Source: CAMAUF01 sp046152925
Lineage (GTDB): Bacteria > Chloroflexota > Dehalococcoidia > Tepidiformales > Tepidiformaceae
Assembly: GCA_046152925.1 (NCBI GenBank)
Contig: JBJXFX010000032.1
Span: 1 to 64,000 of the forward strand
Length of the DNA: 64,000 bases
Direction: 5' to 3'
Below are positions 1-9,183 of the stretch, piece after piece. The notes below the pieces were generated by a model, which saw nothing but the letters and a program-made list of their open reading frames with translations, was not told the DNA's origin and searched no databases. Within the stretch, counting starts at the first letter, position 1. Each line of letters starts with the position of its first letter. The position numbers and the translations under genes are program-made.

Positions 1-632
1 GGCTTGCCTTCTTCGCCCGAGGTGCGGGCGAAGATGAGGTCGTGGGTGGCGTTGTGCAGACCGCTGTTGAAGCGCTTCTTGCCGTTGATCACCCAGTCGT
101 CGCCATCGCGGACAGCGCGGGTTTCGAGCCAGGTGGCGTCTGAGCCGTGGTCCGGCTCGGTGAGCCCGAAAGCGACGCGGGTCTCGCCGCTGAACATCCC
201 GTCGAGGAACTGGCGCTTCTGGGCCTCGGTGCCGTAGGTCTCCCACATCTTCACCGTCGGGAAGTTGCCGATGACCGAGGACTCGTTTTGGAGGTCGTTG
301 TGGAGGCCGAGACCCTTGGCGGCGAGGTGCTCGCGGATGATCGCCATGCCGAGATTCGTGCCGTCACGGCCGCCGAGGCGCTTCGGCAGGGGGTAGCGGA
401 GGAGGCCGGCCTTGTCGGCCCGCCGGCGCATCTCGGCGAGGAGCTGTTCCCAGTCCCTGCGGGGGACGCCGCCGTTCTCGTAGTCGGTGCGGGCGTACTC
501 ACGCCGGTGGTCAAAGAAGCGGATGTTGTCGTCTTGTTGCTCGAGCGGCTTGATTTCGCGCTCGATGAATTCGTCGATTTCCTTGAGGAGGTCTTGGATA
601 TCGGCCGGGATGGCGAAGTCCACGCGGGTCAC
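1..632 (-). CDS. acyl-CoA dehydrogenase, N-terminal part (3' end outside window)
   Basis: Reading the minus strand from a GTG at 632 gives about 210 residues that stay open to the window edge. The protein starts VTRVDFAIPADIQDLL and contains the acyl-CoA dehydrogenase core motif FGLTEPDHGSDA, followed by a strand reading DDWVINGKKRFNSG. These are the FAD/substrate-contacting middle strands of the family, which oxidises acyl-CoA thioesters to enoyl-CoA and passes electrons to ETF. The N-terminal helical domain with LPKRLGGRDG matches the ACAD10/11-like subgroup. The catalytic glutamate lies beyond the window. No good Shine-Dalgarno precedes the GTG, so the start is tentative. The gene is divergent from the YYY membrane protein. 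The phosphotransferase/DUF6285 pair at 7.7-9.1 kb is of a kind often found near such dehydrogenases. Confidence 0.85.
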   Translation of the reverse strand, partial: MTRVDFAIPADIQDLLKEIDEFIEREIKPLEQQDDNIRFFDHRREYARTDYENGGVPRRDWEQLLAEMRRRADKAGLLRYPLPKRLGGRDGTNLGMAIIREHLAAKGLGLHNDLQNESSVIGNFPTVKMWETYGTEAQKRQFLDGMFSGETRVAFGLTEPDHGSDATWLETRAVRDGDDWVINGKKRFNSGLHNATHDLIFARTSGEEGK

Positions 633-824
633 CTGCTGTCCGAAGAATGCCCGTCTTTGGTACGCGAGTGTCCGGCTTCCGGCAAGCACCGAACGGTCGC
701 TCTTTCCCCTGCGCTCCTGAAAGGACGCGAAAAGGCGCGCGGGCCGTCGCGAAGGGCATCGGCGATAGAATTGCCGGGATGCACGTCGAGCGCGGACCAG
801 GGGCGATGGTTGGGGTGTCGGCCC

Positions 825-3800
825 GTGGCTAAGGCGGCCGGCCTCGGGCTCCGGCAGGCGGCGCGGGACATCCCGTGGCAGGTGCTCCTCGCCGTGATCG
901 TGCTCGGCGGGGCGGCGTTCCGGCTCCACGGCCTCGATTGGGACCAGCCCGAGGATGCGAACGTCCCCCTCCAGATGCACCCCGACGAACGCTTTCTCTC
1001 GTTGGTGGCGGCGCGGATCGCTTTTCCGGACTCACCCGGCGCCTATTTCGATACGGCGCAGAGCCCGCTCAACCCGTACAACGCCCCGGAGACGCCTTCC
1101 TTTGTCTACGGGACGTTCCCGCTCTTCTTGGCGAAGGGCGTCGCGACCGTGGCCGAGCACGACCTTGGGCCGCTGAGCTGGACCGCCCGTGTGTTCTGCG
1201 CCGGCGATGTCTACGACACGACCGTCGTCTGCGGCCGCCGCCTCACGGCGTTGGCCGACACCGCGACGATCGCGCTCGTCTTCTTGCTGGCGAGCCTGAT
1301 CTTCGGGCGCGCGGCTGGCCTCGCCGCATCGGCGCTCTACGCGATGGCGGTCTTGCCGATTCAGCTCTCGCACTTCTGGGCGTCGGACCCCTGGGTGGTC
1401 TGCTTCGGGACGGCGCTGGCCTGTGCCTCGGTCGGGCTCGTGCGGTCGCGAGGGCCTAGCGGCCCGCCGGGCCGGGCGGGCTTCACGGCGCGGCAGTTGG
1501 GCCTGAGCTTGCTCATCGGGTTGTTGCTTGGGCTCGCGGTGGCGAGCAAGGTTTCGGCCTTCCTGCTGCTCGCGGCGCCCGTCGCCGCCGTCGCCCTGCG
1601 GATCGCGGGGCGGGACTGCGCCAGGCTGGGACTGCGCTGGCGCGGCGCGCCGCTGGCCGCCGGGGGACACTGGACCGCCGACCTCACGCTGCTCTGGATC
1701 GCTTTCATCGTCGCGCTGGTCACGTTTCGCTTGGCGCAGCCCTACGCGTTCGTTGGGCCGGCCATCTGGGACATAGGCGTCAATCGGTACTGGTGGGACG
1801 ACATCTTCGAGCGGGAGCTGAAGGCCCAGAACGGGGCCGCCGACATCCCCTATCTCGTCCAGTGGGCTGGGCGCTCGCCGTATCTCTGGCCGCTGCAAAA
1901 CATGGTGCTCTGGGGCCTCGGGCCGGCGCTGGGACTGTGGGGCTGGCTCGCCGCCGCGGTGGCGACGCTCCTCGTGTTCAAACGGCGGGAGATGGCGTTC
2001 GTGATCCCGCTGCTGGTGATCGCGGCCTACTTCGGCTTCCACGGCGGCCGGTTCGTCGCCTATATGCGCTATTTCGCGCCGCTTTATCCGATGCTCTGCG
2101 TCCTGGCGGGATGGGCCGTGGTCGCCGCCTGGAGCCATGGACCGAGGCTGGCGGACCGCTTCGCCCGTGCCCTGGAACGCCGCCGCTGGGGCGCACGGCT
2201 CGCACTCGCGACCGGGCCCCGGCTCACGGCGGCCCGCACCGTCGTGATCGTGGCGCTCTTCGCGGCGACGGCTTGGTGGGCGCTCGCATACACGAGCATC
2301 TTCTTCGAAAAGCACCCGCGCGTGGCCGCGAGCGAGTGGATCTTCGCGAACCTGCCGCAGGGGACGAGCATCACGGGCGAGATCTGGGACGACACCATCC
2401 CGTACTACTTGCCCGGCAAGGACGCAGGCGCGTACCGCCTCGTCGAGCTCGGCCCTTACGACACCGATAGCGTCCAGAAGGTCCAAGAGTTCATTTTCGG
2501 GCGGGCGGGCCCGAACGCGAGCCCCGGCTTGCAGGGCGCCGACTACATCGCGGTCACGTCTGCACGGGTGAAGGACTCGGTCCCGCGGCTCGAGCGTGAG
2601 TACCCAGCGATGATCCGGTATTACGAACTGCTCGAGAGCGGGGAGCTTGGCTTCGACCTTGCCGCCCAGTTCGAGGTCCGGCCCGGCTTCCTCGGCCTCC
2701 GTATCGACGACGCCTCCGCCGAAGAGTCGTTCACGGTCTACGACCATCCCGAAGTCTGGATCTACCGGAAGACGGCCCGCTGGGACGCTGGTCGCGCGTA
2801 TCAGCTCCTGCTCGATGCCCGTCCCGAACGGGCGGTGAACCTGTTGCCGAACCAGGGGCGCACGAACGGGCTCCAGTTCACCCCCGACGAGGCGCGCGTC
2901 CAGCAACAAGGCGGGACCTGGAGCGACATATTCGACCCCGACGGGCTGACCAGTCATGCGCCCTGGCTCTGGTGGTTGCTCTGGCTGGAGGTCGCGGCGT
3001 TCGCGACGGTGCCGTGGGTGACCTGGCTCTTTCGTGCGCTACCGGACCGCGGCTACGGGCTCTCGAAGCTGGCCGGGTTCGCGGCGACCGGGCTCCTGGC
3101 CTGGGTGCTCGTCGCTTGGGACGTGGCGCACTTTTCGGCGACCGTCGCCTGGGCGGCGCTGGCGTTGCTCGTCGTCGCTGGCGCGGTGACTGGCTGGCTT
3201 CGGCGGCGGACGCTCGGCGGCGAACTGCGCGAGCGCTGGGCCTCGATCGTGACGGTGGAGGCGATCTTCCTCACGGTCTTCGCTGCCTTCCTGCTGATCC
3301 GGTATGCGAATCCGGACCTCTGGCACCACCCGCAGGGCGGGGAGAAGCCGGTCGAGTTCGCATTCCTTCAGGCGGTGACGCGTTCGACGACCTTGCCGCC
3401 CTACGACCCTTGGTTCGCAAACGGGACGATGAACTACTACTACATGGGCTGGTGGATGCTTGCCGTGCCGATTCGGGCGCTCCGGATTGTGCCGGAGATC
3501 GCGTTCAACCTAGGCATACCCACCTACGCGGCGCTCGCCGCGACGGTCGTCTATTCGGCGGCGTCGGGGATGGCGGGGCTCGCCCAGCGCGGTTCGGCGC
3601 GGGCCGCAATCGTCACGGGGCTGCTGGCCGTGGTGCTCTTCATCGGTATCGGCAACATCGATTCGGCGCACCAGGCCATCCAGCGCTATCAATCGCTGAA
3701 CGTCGCCGGCTTCGACGGGCAGAAGATTGTGTACGACTGGGACCTCTGGAGCGGGACGCCATTTTTCGGCGGGTTGGTCGGCTTCCTGAGCGGGTTCAAA

Positions 3801-5402
3801 CAGTGGTTGTTCGATGGCCAGCCGCTGCCGCCGTTCGATTGGTGGCGTGCCAGCCGCGTCCACAACCCGCAGTACGACATCACGGAGTTCCCCTACTGGA
3901 CCTTCCTCTTCGGCGACCTCCACGCACACATGATGGGTTTGCCGTTCTTCGGGTTGGTAATCGTCAGTGGCCTCGCGTATGCCGCGACCGCGGCCCAAGG
4001 GATGCGGCGGCATGCCTGGGCGGTGGCCGCCTTGCTGGGCATCGCGCTCGGGCTGGTTCGGACCGTGCATACGTGGGACTTCTACACCGCGGGCCTGCTC
4101 GTTGGGGCGGCGCTACTTGGCGGCCAACTCCTGGCGCCTGGTCGATGGCAACGCCGCTGGTGGGACGGCGCCGGACACGCGGTGCTTGCCATCGCGGTCC
4201 TCACCGTCGTTTTCGCGCCCTATACCCAACGGTTCGAGGTGTTCGAATCAGGCATCGTCCGGGCGCGCGAGACGACGGCGTTGAACCAATGGTCGGCGCA
4301 CTTCGGCCTCTTCGCGATCATCACGCTGACCTTTCTCGCGGTCCGCTATGTGGAGGAAATCCGGGCGCGCGGGCGGAACCCTGGCCGGAACCCGTTCTTG
4401 GCGCTGGTCGCCGGCCCATGGGAGGTCGGCTCGCTCGTCACGTTCCTCGTGGGGCTGAGTGCTTTCACCTGGCGATTCGGGCTGACGACGGTGGCGCTGG
4501 GGTTCATCGTGCTCCTGTTCTTGGCGAACCTCCTCTGGCTGGAGTGGCGGGCGCGCGACCGCGACCTGCCTCGCTTGGTGACGACCGTCCTCCTCGCGGC
4601 GGGCATCGGCGTGAGCGTGGGCGTTGAGGTCGTCCAGGCCGAATACGACATCGTCCGGATGAACACGATCTTCAAGTTCTACCTTCAGGCGTGGCAGCTC
4701 TACGCGATTGGCTGCGCGCTCGCCTGCTGGCAGATCGGGCGGGCGGTCTGGGAGGCGGACGGTTGGCGCGTCGTGCCCCGTCCGCGGCTTGGCGGCTGGG
4801 CGACGCTCTTGGCGACCGCTGCTTCCATCCTGTTGGTCGCCTCGATGCTTTACCTCTGGTCGGGGACGAAGGAGCGGCAGCGGGCGCGCTTCGCGGCGCT
4901 GCCGGCCACGCTAGACGGCCTCGCCTATCTCGACGTCGCGCGCTTTCATGAGGACAAGGGCACCCTCGACATCGCCACCGACGACCGCGAGTTCGCCCTG
5001 GCGGACGACGAGCCGTTGATCCGCTGGCTCCGTGAAGAAGTCGCAGGGAGCCCGGTCATTGTCGAAGCGGTGGGGCCGCTCTACCACTGGACGGGCCGGA
5101 TGTCGTGGAACACCGGCTTGCCCGCCGTCATCGGCTGGGATTGGCACGAAGTTGCGTACCGGACCGCGTATGATTTCCTCGTCCAACAACGACGCGCCGA
5201 GACGCAGCGCTTTTATATCGACCCGAACCCAGCGTTCGCCCGCAGCTACCTTCGCAAGTACGACGTCCGCTACGTGGTCGTAGGCACTGAGGAGTTGGTC
5301 TTCGGCTCTGAGCCGGGGTTGGCGAAGTTCGGCACGATGCCGGAGCTCAGGGTCGCGTTCGAATCAGGGCCGTACCGGATCTACGAGGTAATCCAGCCGT
5401 AG
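825..5402 (+). CDS. giant DUF2298 (Chlor_Arch_YYY) membrane protein with N-terminal GT39-like half
   Basis: This is a 1525-residue polytopic membrane protein. The GTG at 825 (VAKAAGLGLRQAARDIPWQV) is chosen because it directly precedes the first membrane segment and follows a GGGGTG purine stretch. The frame upstream is open but low-quality and overlaps the divergent dehydrogenase. Residues 1 to about 690 resemble the dolichyl-phosphate-mannose-type glycosyltransferase 39 fold, with an early MHPDERF acidic motif and many hydrophobic segments. Residues from about 800 to the end carry the DUF2298/YYY hallmarks: NYYYMGWW near 870, GDLHAHMM near 1032, and MNTIFKFYLQAWQLY near 1285. The family is thought to act in lipid-linked glycan or cell-envelope assembly in Chloroflexota and Archaea, but its reaction is unknown. 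Here both halves sit in one chain. Confidence 0.9.
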   Translation: MAKAAGLGLRQAARDIPWQVLLAVIVLGGAAFRLHGLDWDQPEDANVPLQMHPDERFLSLVAARIAFPDSPGAYFDTAQSPLNPYNAPETPSFVYGTFPLFLAKGVATVAEHDLGPLSWTARVFCAGDVYDTTVVCGRRLTALADTATIALVFLLASLIFGRAAGLAASALYAMAVLPIQLSHFWASDPWVVCFGTALACASVGLVRSRGPSGPPGRAGFTARQLGLSLLIGLLLGLAVASKVSAFLLLAAPVAAVALRIAGRDCARLGLRWRGAPLAAGGHWTADLTLLWIAFIVALVTFRLAQPYAFVGPAIWDIGVNRYWWDDIFERELKAQNGAADIPYLVQWAGRSPYLWPLQNMVLWGLGPALGLWGWLAAAVATLLVFKRREMAFVIPLLVIAAYFGFHGGRFVAYMRYFAPLYPMLCVLAGWAVVAAWSHGPRLADRFARALERRRWGARLALATGPRLTAARTVVIVALFAATAWWALAYTSIFFEKHPRVAASEWIFANLPQGTSITGEIWDDTIPYYLPGKDAGAYRLVELGPYDTDSVQKVQEFIFGRAGPNASPGLQGADYIAVTSARVKDSVPRLEREYPAMIRYYELLESGELGFDLAAQFEVRPGFLGLRIDDASAEESFTVYDHPEVWIYRKTARWDAGRAYQLLLDARPERAVNLLPNQGRTNGLQFTPDEARVQQQGGTWSDIFDPDGLTSHAPWLWWLLWLEVAAFATVPWVTWLFRALPDRGYGLSKLAGFAATGLLAWVLVAWDVAHFSATVAWAALALLVVAGAVTGWLRRRTLGGELRERWASIVTVEAIFLTVFAAFLLIRYANPDLWHHPQGGEKPVEFAFLQAVTRSTTLPPYDPWFANGTMNYYYMGWWMLAVPIRALRIVPEIAFNLGIPTYAALAATVVYSAASGMAGLAQRGSARAAIVTGLLAVVLFIGIGNIDSAHQAIQRYQSLNVAGFDGQKIVYDWDLWSGTPFFGGLVGFLSGFKQWLFDGQPLPPFDWWRASRVHNPQYDITEFPYWTFLFGDLHAHMMGLPFFGLVIVSGLAYAATAAQGMRRHAWAVAALLGIALGLVRTVHTWDFYTAGLLVGAALLGGQLLAPGRWQRRWWDGAGHAVLAIAVLTVVFAPYTQRFEVFESGIVRARETTALNQWSAHFGLFAIITLTFLAVRYVEEIRARGRNPGRNPFLALVAGPWEVGSLVTFLVGLSAFTWRFGLTTVALGFIVLLFLANLLWLEWRARDRDLPRLVTTVLLAAGIGVSVGVEVVQAEYDIVRMNTIFKFYLQAWQLYAIGCALACWQIGRAVWEADGWRVVPRPRLGGWATLLATAASILLVASMLYLWSGTKERQRARFAALPATLDGLAYLDVARFHEDKGTLDIATDDREFALADDEPLIRWLREEVAGSPVIVEAVGPLYHWTGRMSWNTGLPAVIGWDWHEVAYRTAYDFLVQQRRAETQRFYIDPNPAFARSYLRKYDVRYVVVGTEELVFGSEPGLAKFGTMPELRVAFESGPYRIYEVIQP

Positions 5403-5409
5403 CAGCGCG

Positions 5410-6072
5410 CTACTCGGGGGCGCGAGTGGACTCGCGCCGCACGGCGAAGGCGGCCGCTTCGACGCGCCGGGCGAGGCCGAGCTTCGCCAGGATGTCGCTG
5501 ACGTGGTGCTTCACCGTCTTTTCCGCGAGAAAGAGGCGTTCGCCAATTTCGCGGTTCGTCAGCCCTTCGGAAATCATGTCGAGGATCTTGAGCTCGCGCT
5601 CGTTGAGCTGTTGGGCGAGCCGGTCTTCTTTGGAAAGGACCTGACCCTTGCGGATGTGCTCGATGACCGCGTCGGCGGAGCTGGCGTCGAGCGTCTTCCC
5701 ACCGCGGCCGACCGTGCGCATCGCGGCGAGCAAGTCCTCGTTGCGGACGTCTTTCAGCATGAAGCCGCTGGCGCCGGCGACAATCGAGGCCATCACGGCG
5801 CGTTCGTCGGAATAGGAGGTGATCATCAGGACGTTGGTCTCCGGAAGAAGCTGGCGGATGTCCCGGCAGGCCTCGATCCCGGAGAGACCGGGCATGCGGA
5901 CGTCCATCACGACGAGGTCGGGCTTCTTGGAGCGGGCCTCGCGGACGGCCTCAAGGCCATCGCGCGCCTCGCCGATGACGTTGAATTCGGGGTGGGCGCG
6001 GAGCATCGCTTTCATGCCCCCGCGGACCAAGTCGTGGTCGTCGGCGATGAGGACGCTAATCGTCTCCGTCAT
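5410..6072 (-). CDS. NarL/FixJ-type response regulator
   Basis: A 220-residue two-component regulator. The receiver domain (1-125) has the acidic pocket DDHD at 11-14, the phosphoacceptor D57 in VVMDVRMPG, and the conserved T/S and K positions (MITSYSD, FMLKD). Residues 150-212 are a LuxR-type helix-turn-helix, with LNERELKILDMISEGLTNREIGERL and a TVKHHVSDILAKL recognition helix. The ATG at 6072 lies inside the 3' end of the upstream kinase gene (17-bp overlap), so the two are translationally coupled and form a cognate pair. The frame extends upstream of this ATG, but that part only reads the kinase gene out of frame. Confidence 0.95.
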   Translation of the reverse strand: MTETISVLIADDHDLVRGGMKAMLRAHPEFNVIGEARDGLEAVREARSKKPDLVVMDVRMPGLSGIEACRDIRQLLPETNVLMITSYSDERAVMASIVAGASGFMLKDVRNEDLLAAMRTVGRGGKTLDASSADAVIEHIRKGQVLSKEDRLAQQLNERELKILDMISEGLTNREIGERLFLAEKTVKHHVSDILAKLGLARRVEAAAFAVRRESTRAPE

Positions 6073-7246
6073 TCGTGACCTCCCGCGGGATCGTGACCCG
6101 CACCGTGGTCCCCATCCCGGGGATGCTGAGGATCCAGAGCTGTCCGCCGAGGCGCTCGGCTCGCGTGCGCATCGTGACGGTACCGAGCCCAACCCGCGCC
6201 GTCGAGGGGTCGTAGCCCACGCCATTGTCCTGAATCGTGAGTGCGAGCTCGCGCGGGTCGGCCCGGAGGTCCACGGCGACCTTCGTGGGGGACCCATGGC
6301 GCACGGCGTTTGAGAGCGCTTCGCGCGAAACATAGACCAGGTCCTCAACGTCGCGGGGCGTTAGCGCCGAGGCTGCTGCGGGGGCGATCTGGAGCACGGT
6401 GTTGACCCCGGAGGGCACGAGCCGTTGGACCACGAACGCAAGGTCGCGGGAAAGCTCCGGGGCTGAAGGCGGCGTCTCGGACTCTAGCATCTGGATATAG
6501 GTCCGGATGTCCGAAATCAGCTGGTTGATCTGCGCCACGCCCATCGCGAGGCCCTCGTCGGCTACGGCGGAGATGTCGGGGGCGTGCCGGAGGGCGTCGA
6601 CTTGCAGGCCGAGCGCGTAGAGCGCTTGGATTGTGCCGTCGTGGAGGTCATGGGCGATGCGGCCGCGCTCCTCCAGGAGGTGGACACGGTCATTCTGCTC
6701 GCGGGCCATGGCCATCGAGACGGAGACGGCGGCTTGCATCGCCATGAACGAGGCCGCGACCTCGGCTTCGGGGGCGAACGGCGGCTTGCCGCGCATCCGC
6801 GTCATGTAGAGCGAGCCGATCGTGCGGCCGCCGGCGCGGATCGGGACGCCGAGGAACGCCGTCATGTCGGGGTGTTGCGCCGGCCAGCCCGTGAACCGTG
6901 GGTCGGTTTGGAGGTCGTCGAGGAGGATCGGCCATTCGTGTTTGACGAGCACGCCAAGCAGCCCACGCCCGGTCGGTGGGTGGCCCATCGCTTCGGCCTC
7001 GCGCTCGTCGACGCCGGCGTAGACGAAGCGTTCGAGCTTGTCGTCGTCATCGAACGTTGAGATTGCGGCGAAGTCGGCGCCGGTCAGGTCGCGTGCGCGA
7101 TGGGCGAGCCGGCCGAGGACTTCGTTGAGGTTCCGCACGCCAACCAGCAGGTCGCTCGTCGCGCTCATCTCACGCAGGAGGCCATCGGCAAAAGGGAGGG
7201 CTGAAAGTGCCGTGGTGTCGGTCATCCGCTTCTCGATCGTGAACAT
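6056..7246 (-). CDS. GAF-domain sensor histidine kinase (HisKA_3 family)
   Basis: A 396-residue cytoplasmic kinase with no membrane segment. Residues 30-185 form a GAF domain, with GRGLLGVLV, DPRF.GWP.QHP and FLGVPIR..G..IGSLYM as typical strands. The HisKA_3 dimerisation helix follows, with phosphoacceptor H202 in IAHDLHDGTIQALYALG, then a HATPase domain with the N-box NAVRHG, the G1 box DNGVGYD and the G2 region GLGTVTMRTRAERLGG. The ATG at 7246 is preceded by a weak GAAAG; another in-frame ATG lies at 7225. The kinase overlaps and precedes its response regulator. The GAF architecture resembles soluble redox- or ligand-sensing DevS/NreB-like kinases, but no haem or iron-sulfur ligand cluster is obvious, so the signal is unknown. 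Confidence 0.93.
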   Translation of the reverse strand: MFTIEKRMTDTTALSALPFADGLLREMSATSDLLVGVRNLNEVLGRLAHRARDLTGADFAAISTFDDDDKLERFVYAGVDEREAEAMGHPPTGRGLLGVLVKHEWPILLDDLQTDPRFTGWPAQHPDMTAFLGVPIRAGGRTIGSLYMTRMRGKPPFAPEAEVAASFMAMQAAVSVSMAMAREQNDRVHLLEERGRIAHDLHDGTIQALYALGLQVDALRHAPDISAVADEGLAMGVAQINQLISDIRTYIQMLESETPPSAPELSRDLAFVVQRLVPSGVNTVLQIAPAAASALTPRDVEDLVYVSREALSNAVRHGSPTKVAVDLRADPRELALTIQDNGVGYDPSTARVGLGTVTMRTRAERLGGQLWILSIPGMGTTVRVTIPREVTNDGDD

Positions 7247-7337
7247 ACCGCGTCTTTCGTTGGCCCGCGACAAACGGCCCTCCGTTCCGGCGAGCGGGTA
7301 CGTTGGGCCCTCCAAGCCTGGGCCGGGCCAAGCCACG

Positions 7338-7715
7338 ATGGCCCGCGTGGTGATACAGCGCCTAGTCGTCGTGACGAGCAACGTTGCCCTGCGCCGGGCG
7401 CTGGTCGCGCACCTTGAGGGGGTGGGCCACTTTGTCGTGGTGGCGCGCGACGATACGGCCGACCTTGAACGCGGCGACATCGTGATCGCACCCACCGACG
7501 GGATCTCGCCTGAGGAAGCATTCGCCGTCGTGGCGGTGGGGGCATCCCTCATCGTGCTCGCGCCCTTGCCTTCGGACCCAGAGCGCGACCGTTACCTCGC
7601 GGCCGGCGCGGGCGCCTACCTGCCGATGCTGGTTGATGGCGATGCGCTGCACAACGCCGTTGCCCGGGCGCTGGGCTCGGACGGCGGGGCTAGCGGAGCT
7701 CACCGGGCGCCGTGA
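7338..7715 (+). CDS. degenerate receiver-like (pseudo-receiver) protein
   Basis: A 125-residue protein divergent from the kinase gene, 91 bp away. It can be read as a CheY-like fold: strand 1 RLVVVTSN, helix 1 VALRRALVAHLE, strand 3 GDIVIAPTDG, strand 4 ASLIVLAPL, then YLAAGAGAYLPMLVDGDALHNAVARAL, which matches the last strand and helix of receivers (AGA.gYl.K). The acidic pair after strand 1 is missing (SN), the phosphoacceptor position after strand 3 reads APTDG, and the conserved lysine is replaced by PML. Phosphotransfer is therefore unlikely. The position suggests a role connected with the adjacent two-component pair, but that is inference. The last 26 bp overlap the convergent DUF6285 gene. 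The ATG at 7338 has no strong ribosome site. Confidence 0.65.
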   Translation: MARVVIQRLVVVTSNVALRRALVAHLEGVGHFVVVARDDTADLERGDIVIAPTDGISPEEAFAVVAVGASLIVLAPLPSDPERDRYLAAGAGAYLPMLVDGDALHNAVARALGSDGGASGAHRAP

Positions 7716-8076
7716 TTTCCACGCGGTCGACCGTTGTTTCCCAGAGGAAGTCGACGAGCGCGGCTTCCCGATCGGGTGCATCAAACTCGCCGGCACGGAT
7801 CTGGTCGCAGAGGATGGCGTAGCGCGCGCGGCATGCGACTTCCGCCTCGTGGAACGTCGCCGGCAGCGATTCGACGCCAAGGAGGCCATCGAGCATGGGC
7901 CATTCGCGGCGGACGTTGTCTTCTTCGGCGCCGATCTCGCGTCGGACGATGCCCAGGGTGTTCGAAGCCACAAGCAGCTGGAAGCGCAGCCAGCGGTCGC
8001 TTTGGGCCGCGGATTGCTTGCGGAGGAAGCCTTCGACGGCTTCGAGGAGCTCGGCAGCGGTTGGCCGGTCTTGCAT
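7690..8076 (-). CDS. DUF6285 protein
   Basis: A 128-residue, mostly helical protein beginning MQDRPTAAELLEAVEGFL. The start (D.P.A.eLl.AV..FLr), the central FQLLVASNTLGIVRRE and the late ARYAILCDQIRAGEFD fit DUF6285. Members of that family are commonly encoded directly downstream of aminoglycoside-phosphotransferase-like genes in acyl-CoA dehydrogenase clusters. The ATG at 8076 lies 1 bp after the phosphotransferase stop codon, so the two are translationally coupled. The biochemical role is unknown; a partner or accessory subunit of the kinase-like protein is the natural guess. The 3' end overlaps the convergent pseudo-receiver gene. Confidence 0.8.
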   Translation of the reverse strand: MQDRPTAAELLEAVEGFLRKQSAAQSDRWLRFQLLVASNTLGIVRREIGAEEDNVRREWPMLDGLLGVESLPATFHEAEVACRARYAILCDQIRAGEFDAPDREAALVDFLWETTVDRVEITAPGELR

Positions 8077-8077
8077 C

Positions 8078-9103
8078 TCACGCCACCTCCCGGCCGCTGA
8101 TCAGCCGTAGGACTTCAAGCTCGGTGTCGGCGCCGCGACGGCCGATCGCCGCGTGTTCGTGGCTGTCCATCACGTGATCCATGTGTTGGCGGGCCTGCAT
8201 CATCGTGATCACGGACCAGCGCACGTTCTGGAGCACTTCCCAGAGGCGCAGGCGTTCGCGGTCGATGCTGTGGCCGCTGTACCGCTCGTAGGCGCGGATC
8301 CAGGTCTCGCGGTCGGCCACGCCGCCCGCAGCGAGGTCCTTCCGGTTGAAGCGCCAAACGCGCGTGCAGAACCAGGTGAGGTCTTCTTCGGCCTCGCCGA
8401 AGTGGGTGCCTTCCCAGTCGAGCATGGCCGTGAGCCCGTTGCTATCGTACATAATGTTCCCCGTCCGCAGGTCGCCGTGGACGACATGGACGGGCCGCGT
8501 CTGGGGGCGCAGGCTGGGCACGTTCTTAATGACATAGCGCAGGCCGAACTCGACCACGGGGTGCGGGCTCAGCTTCTGCTTGTCGTACTCGACGATTTGT
8601 CCGAGGGCGGAGGAAAGCAACGGGTCCTCACCCGGTTCGGGGCGCCGCATGGGCACGTCGATCTCGTCCGGCCGGATCGTGTGGAGCTTCGCGACATCCT
8701 CGGCGAGGTGTTGGACGAGCGCCTCGCGGGCATGGGCGAAGTCGGGACTGGTGGTGAGCTGGCGCGGGTTGGTGTCGCCGGGCATGCGCGTCATGAGCAT
8801 GAACGTCTGGCCCCGCTGGTTTTCGCCGACAAAGATCGGGCGCGGGCTGCGGCAGCCGCGCTCGTAGGCGGCCTTCATGACGGCGAACTCCGCACGGCTC
8901 TTGGCGGCGTCATCGCGTGCGGGCGGGCTGAGGCGGACGACGAGCTGGTCGGCCCCGAAATCCGCGGCCCACGAATCATGCATGGCCCCGCCGACGAGCA
9001 GCTTTGCGCCGGTGACCTCGGCGTTGGGCAGCTCCAGCCCTTGCCGGACGGCAGCGGCGACGATTTCGGGGCTTCCGATGGTGGTGTCACTCACGCAGGT
9101 CAT
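8078..9103 (-). CDS. phosphotransferase family protein (APH/choline-kinase fold, ACAD10/11 N-terminal-like)
   Basis: A 341-residue protein. The nucleotide-binding lobe has QLVVRLSPP (lysine position replaced by R) with E in SRAEFAVMKAAYE. The catalytic loop is VVHGDLRTGNIMYD (Brenner motif HGD.r.gN), followed by the metal-binding LDWEGTHFGEAEEDL. This is the aminoglycoside-phosphotransferase superfamily. Homologues next to acyl-CoA dehydrogenases are thought to phosphorylate hydroxyacyl substrates, by analogy with mammalian ACAD10/11, where a 4-hydroxyacyl-CoA is phosphorylated before dehydrogenation. Antibiotic resistance is not implied. The start ATG at 9103 is chosen over an upstream in-frame GTG at 9148 because the extra residues (ARRRRAPR) do not look like family sequence. 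Confidence 0.85.
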   Translation of the reverse strand: MTCVSDTTIGSPEIVAAAVRQGLELPNAEVTGAKLLVGGAMHDSWAADFGADQLVVRLSPPARDDAAKSRAEFAVMKAAYERGCRSPRPIFVGENQRGQTFMLMTRMPGDTNPRQLTTSPDFAHAREALVQHLAEDVAKLHTIRPDEIDVPMRRPEPGEDPLLSSALGQIVEYDKQKLSPHPVVEFGLRYVIKNVPSLRPQTRPVHVVHGDLRTGNIMYDSNGLTAMLDWEGTHFGEAEEDLTWFCTRVWRFNRKDLAAGGVADRETWIRAYERYSGHSIDRERLRLWEVLQNVRWSVITMMQARQHMDHVMDSHEHAAIGRRGADTELEVLRLISGREVA

Positions 9104-9183
9104 TCTGGGGGCGCGTCGCCGACGGGCAAGGGTGAGGAAAGGGACCAAGTGCGAGGCATGAGGGATGACGCATGCGGCCGCCG

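Noticed and set aside
1032..2957. Minus-strand open frame of 641 codons inside the YYY gene
   Set aside because: Composition is a high-GC mirror of the real gene, with no domain recognised.
8078..9103. Aminoglycoside resistance gene
   Set aside because: The fold is APH-like, but the neighbour (DUF6285) and sequence fit the acyl-CoA-linked phosphotransferase group.
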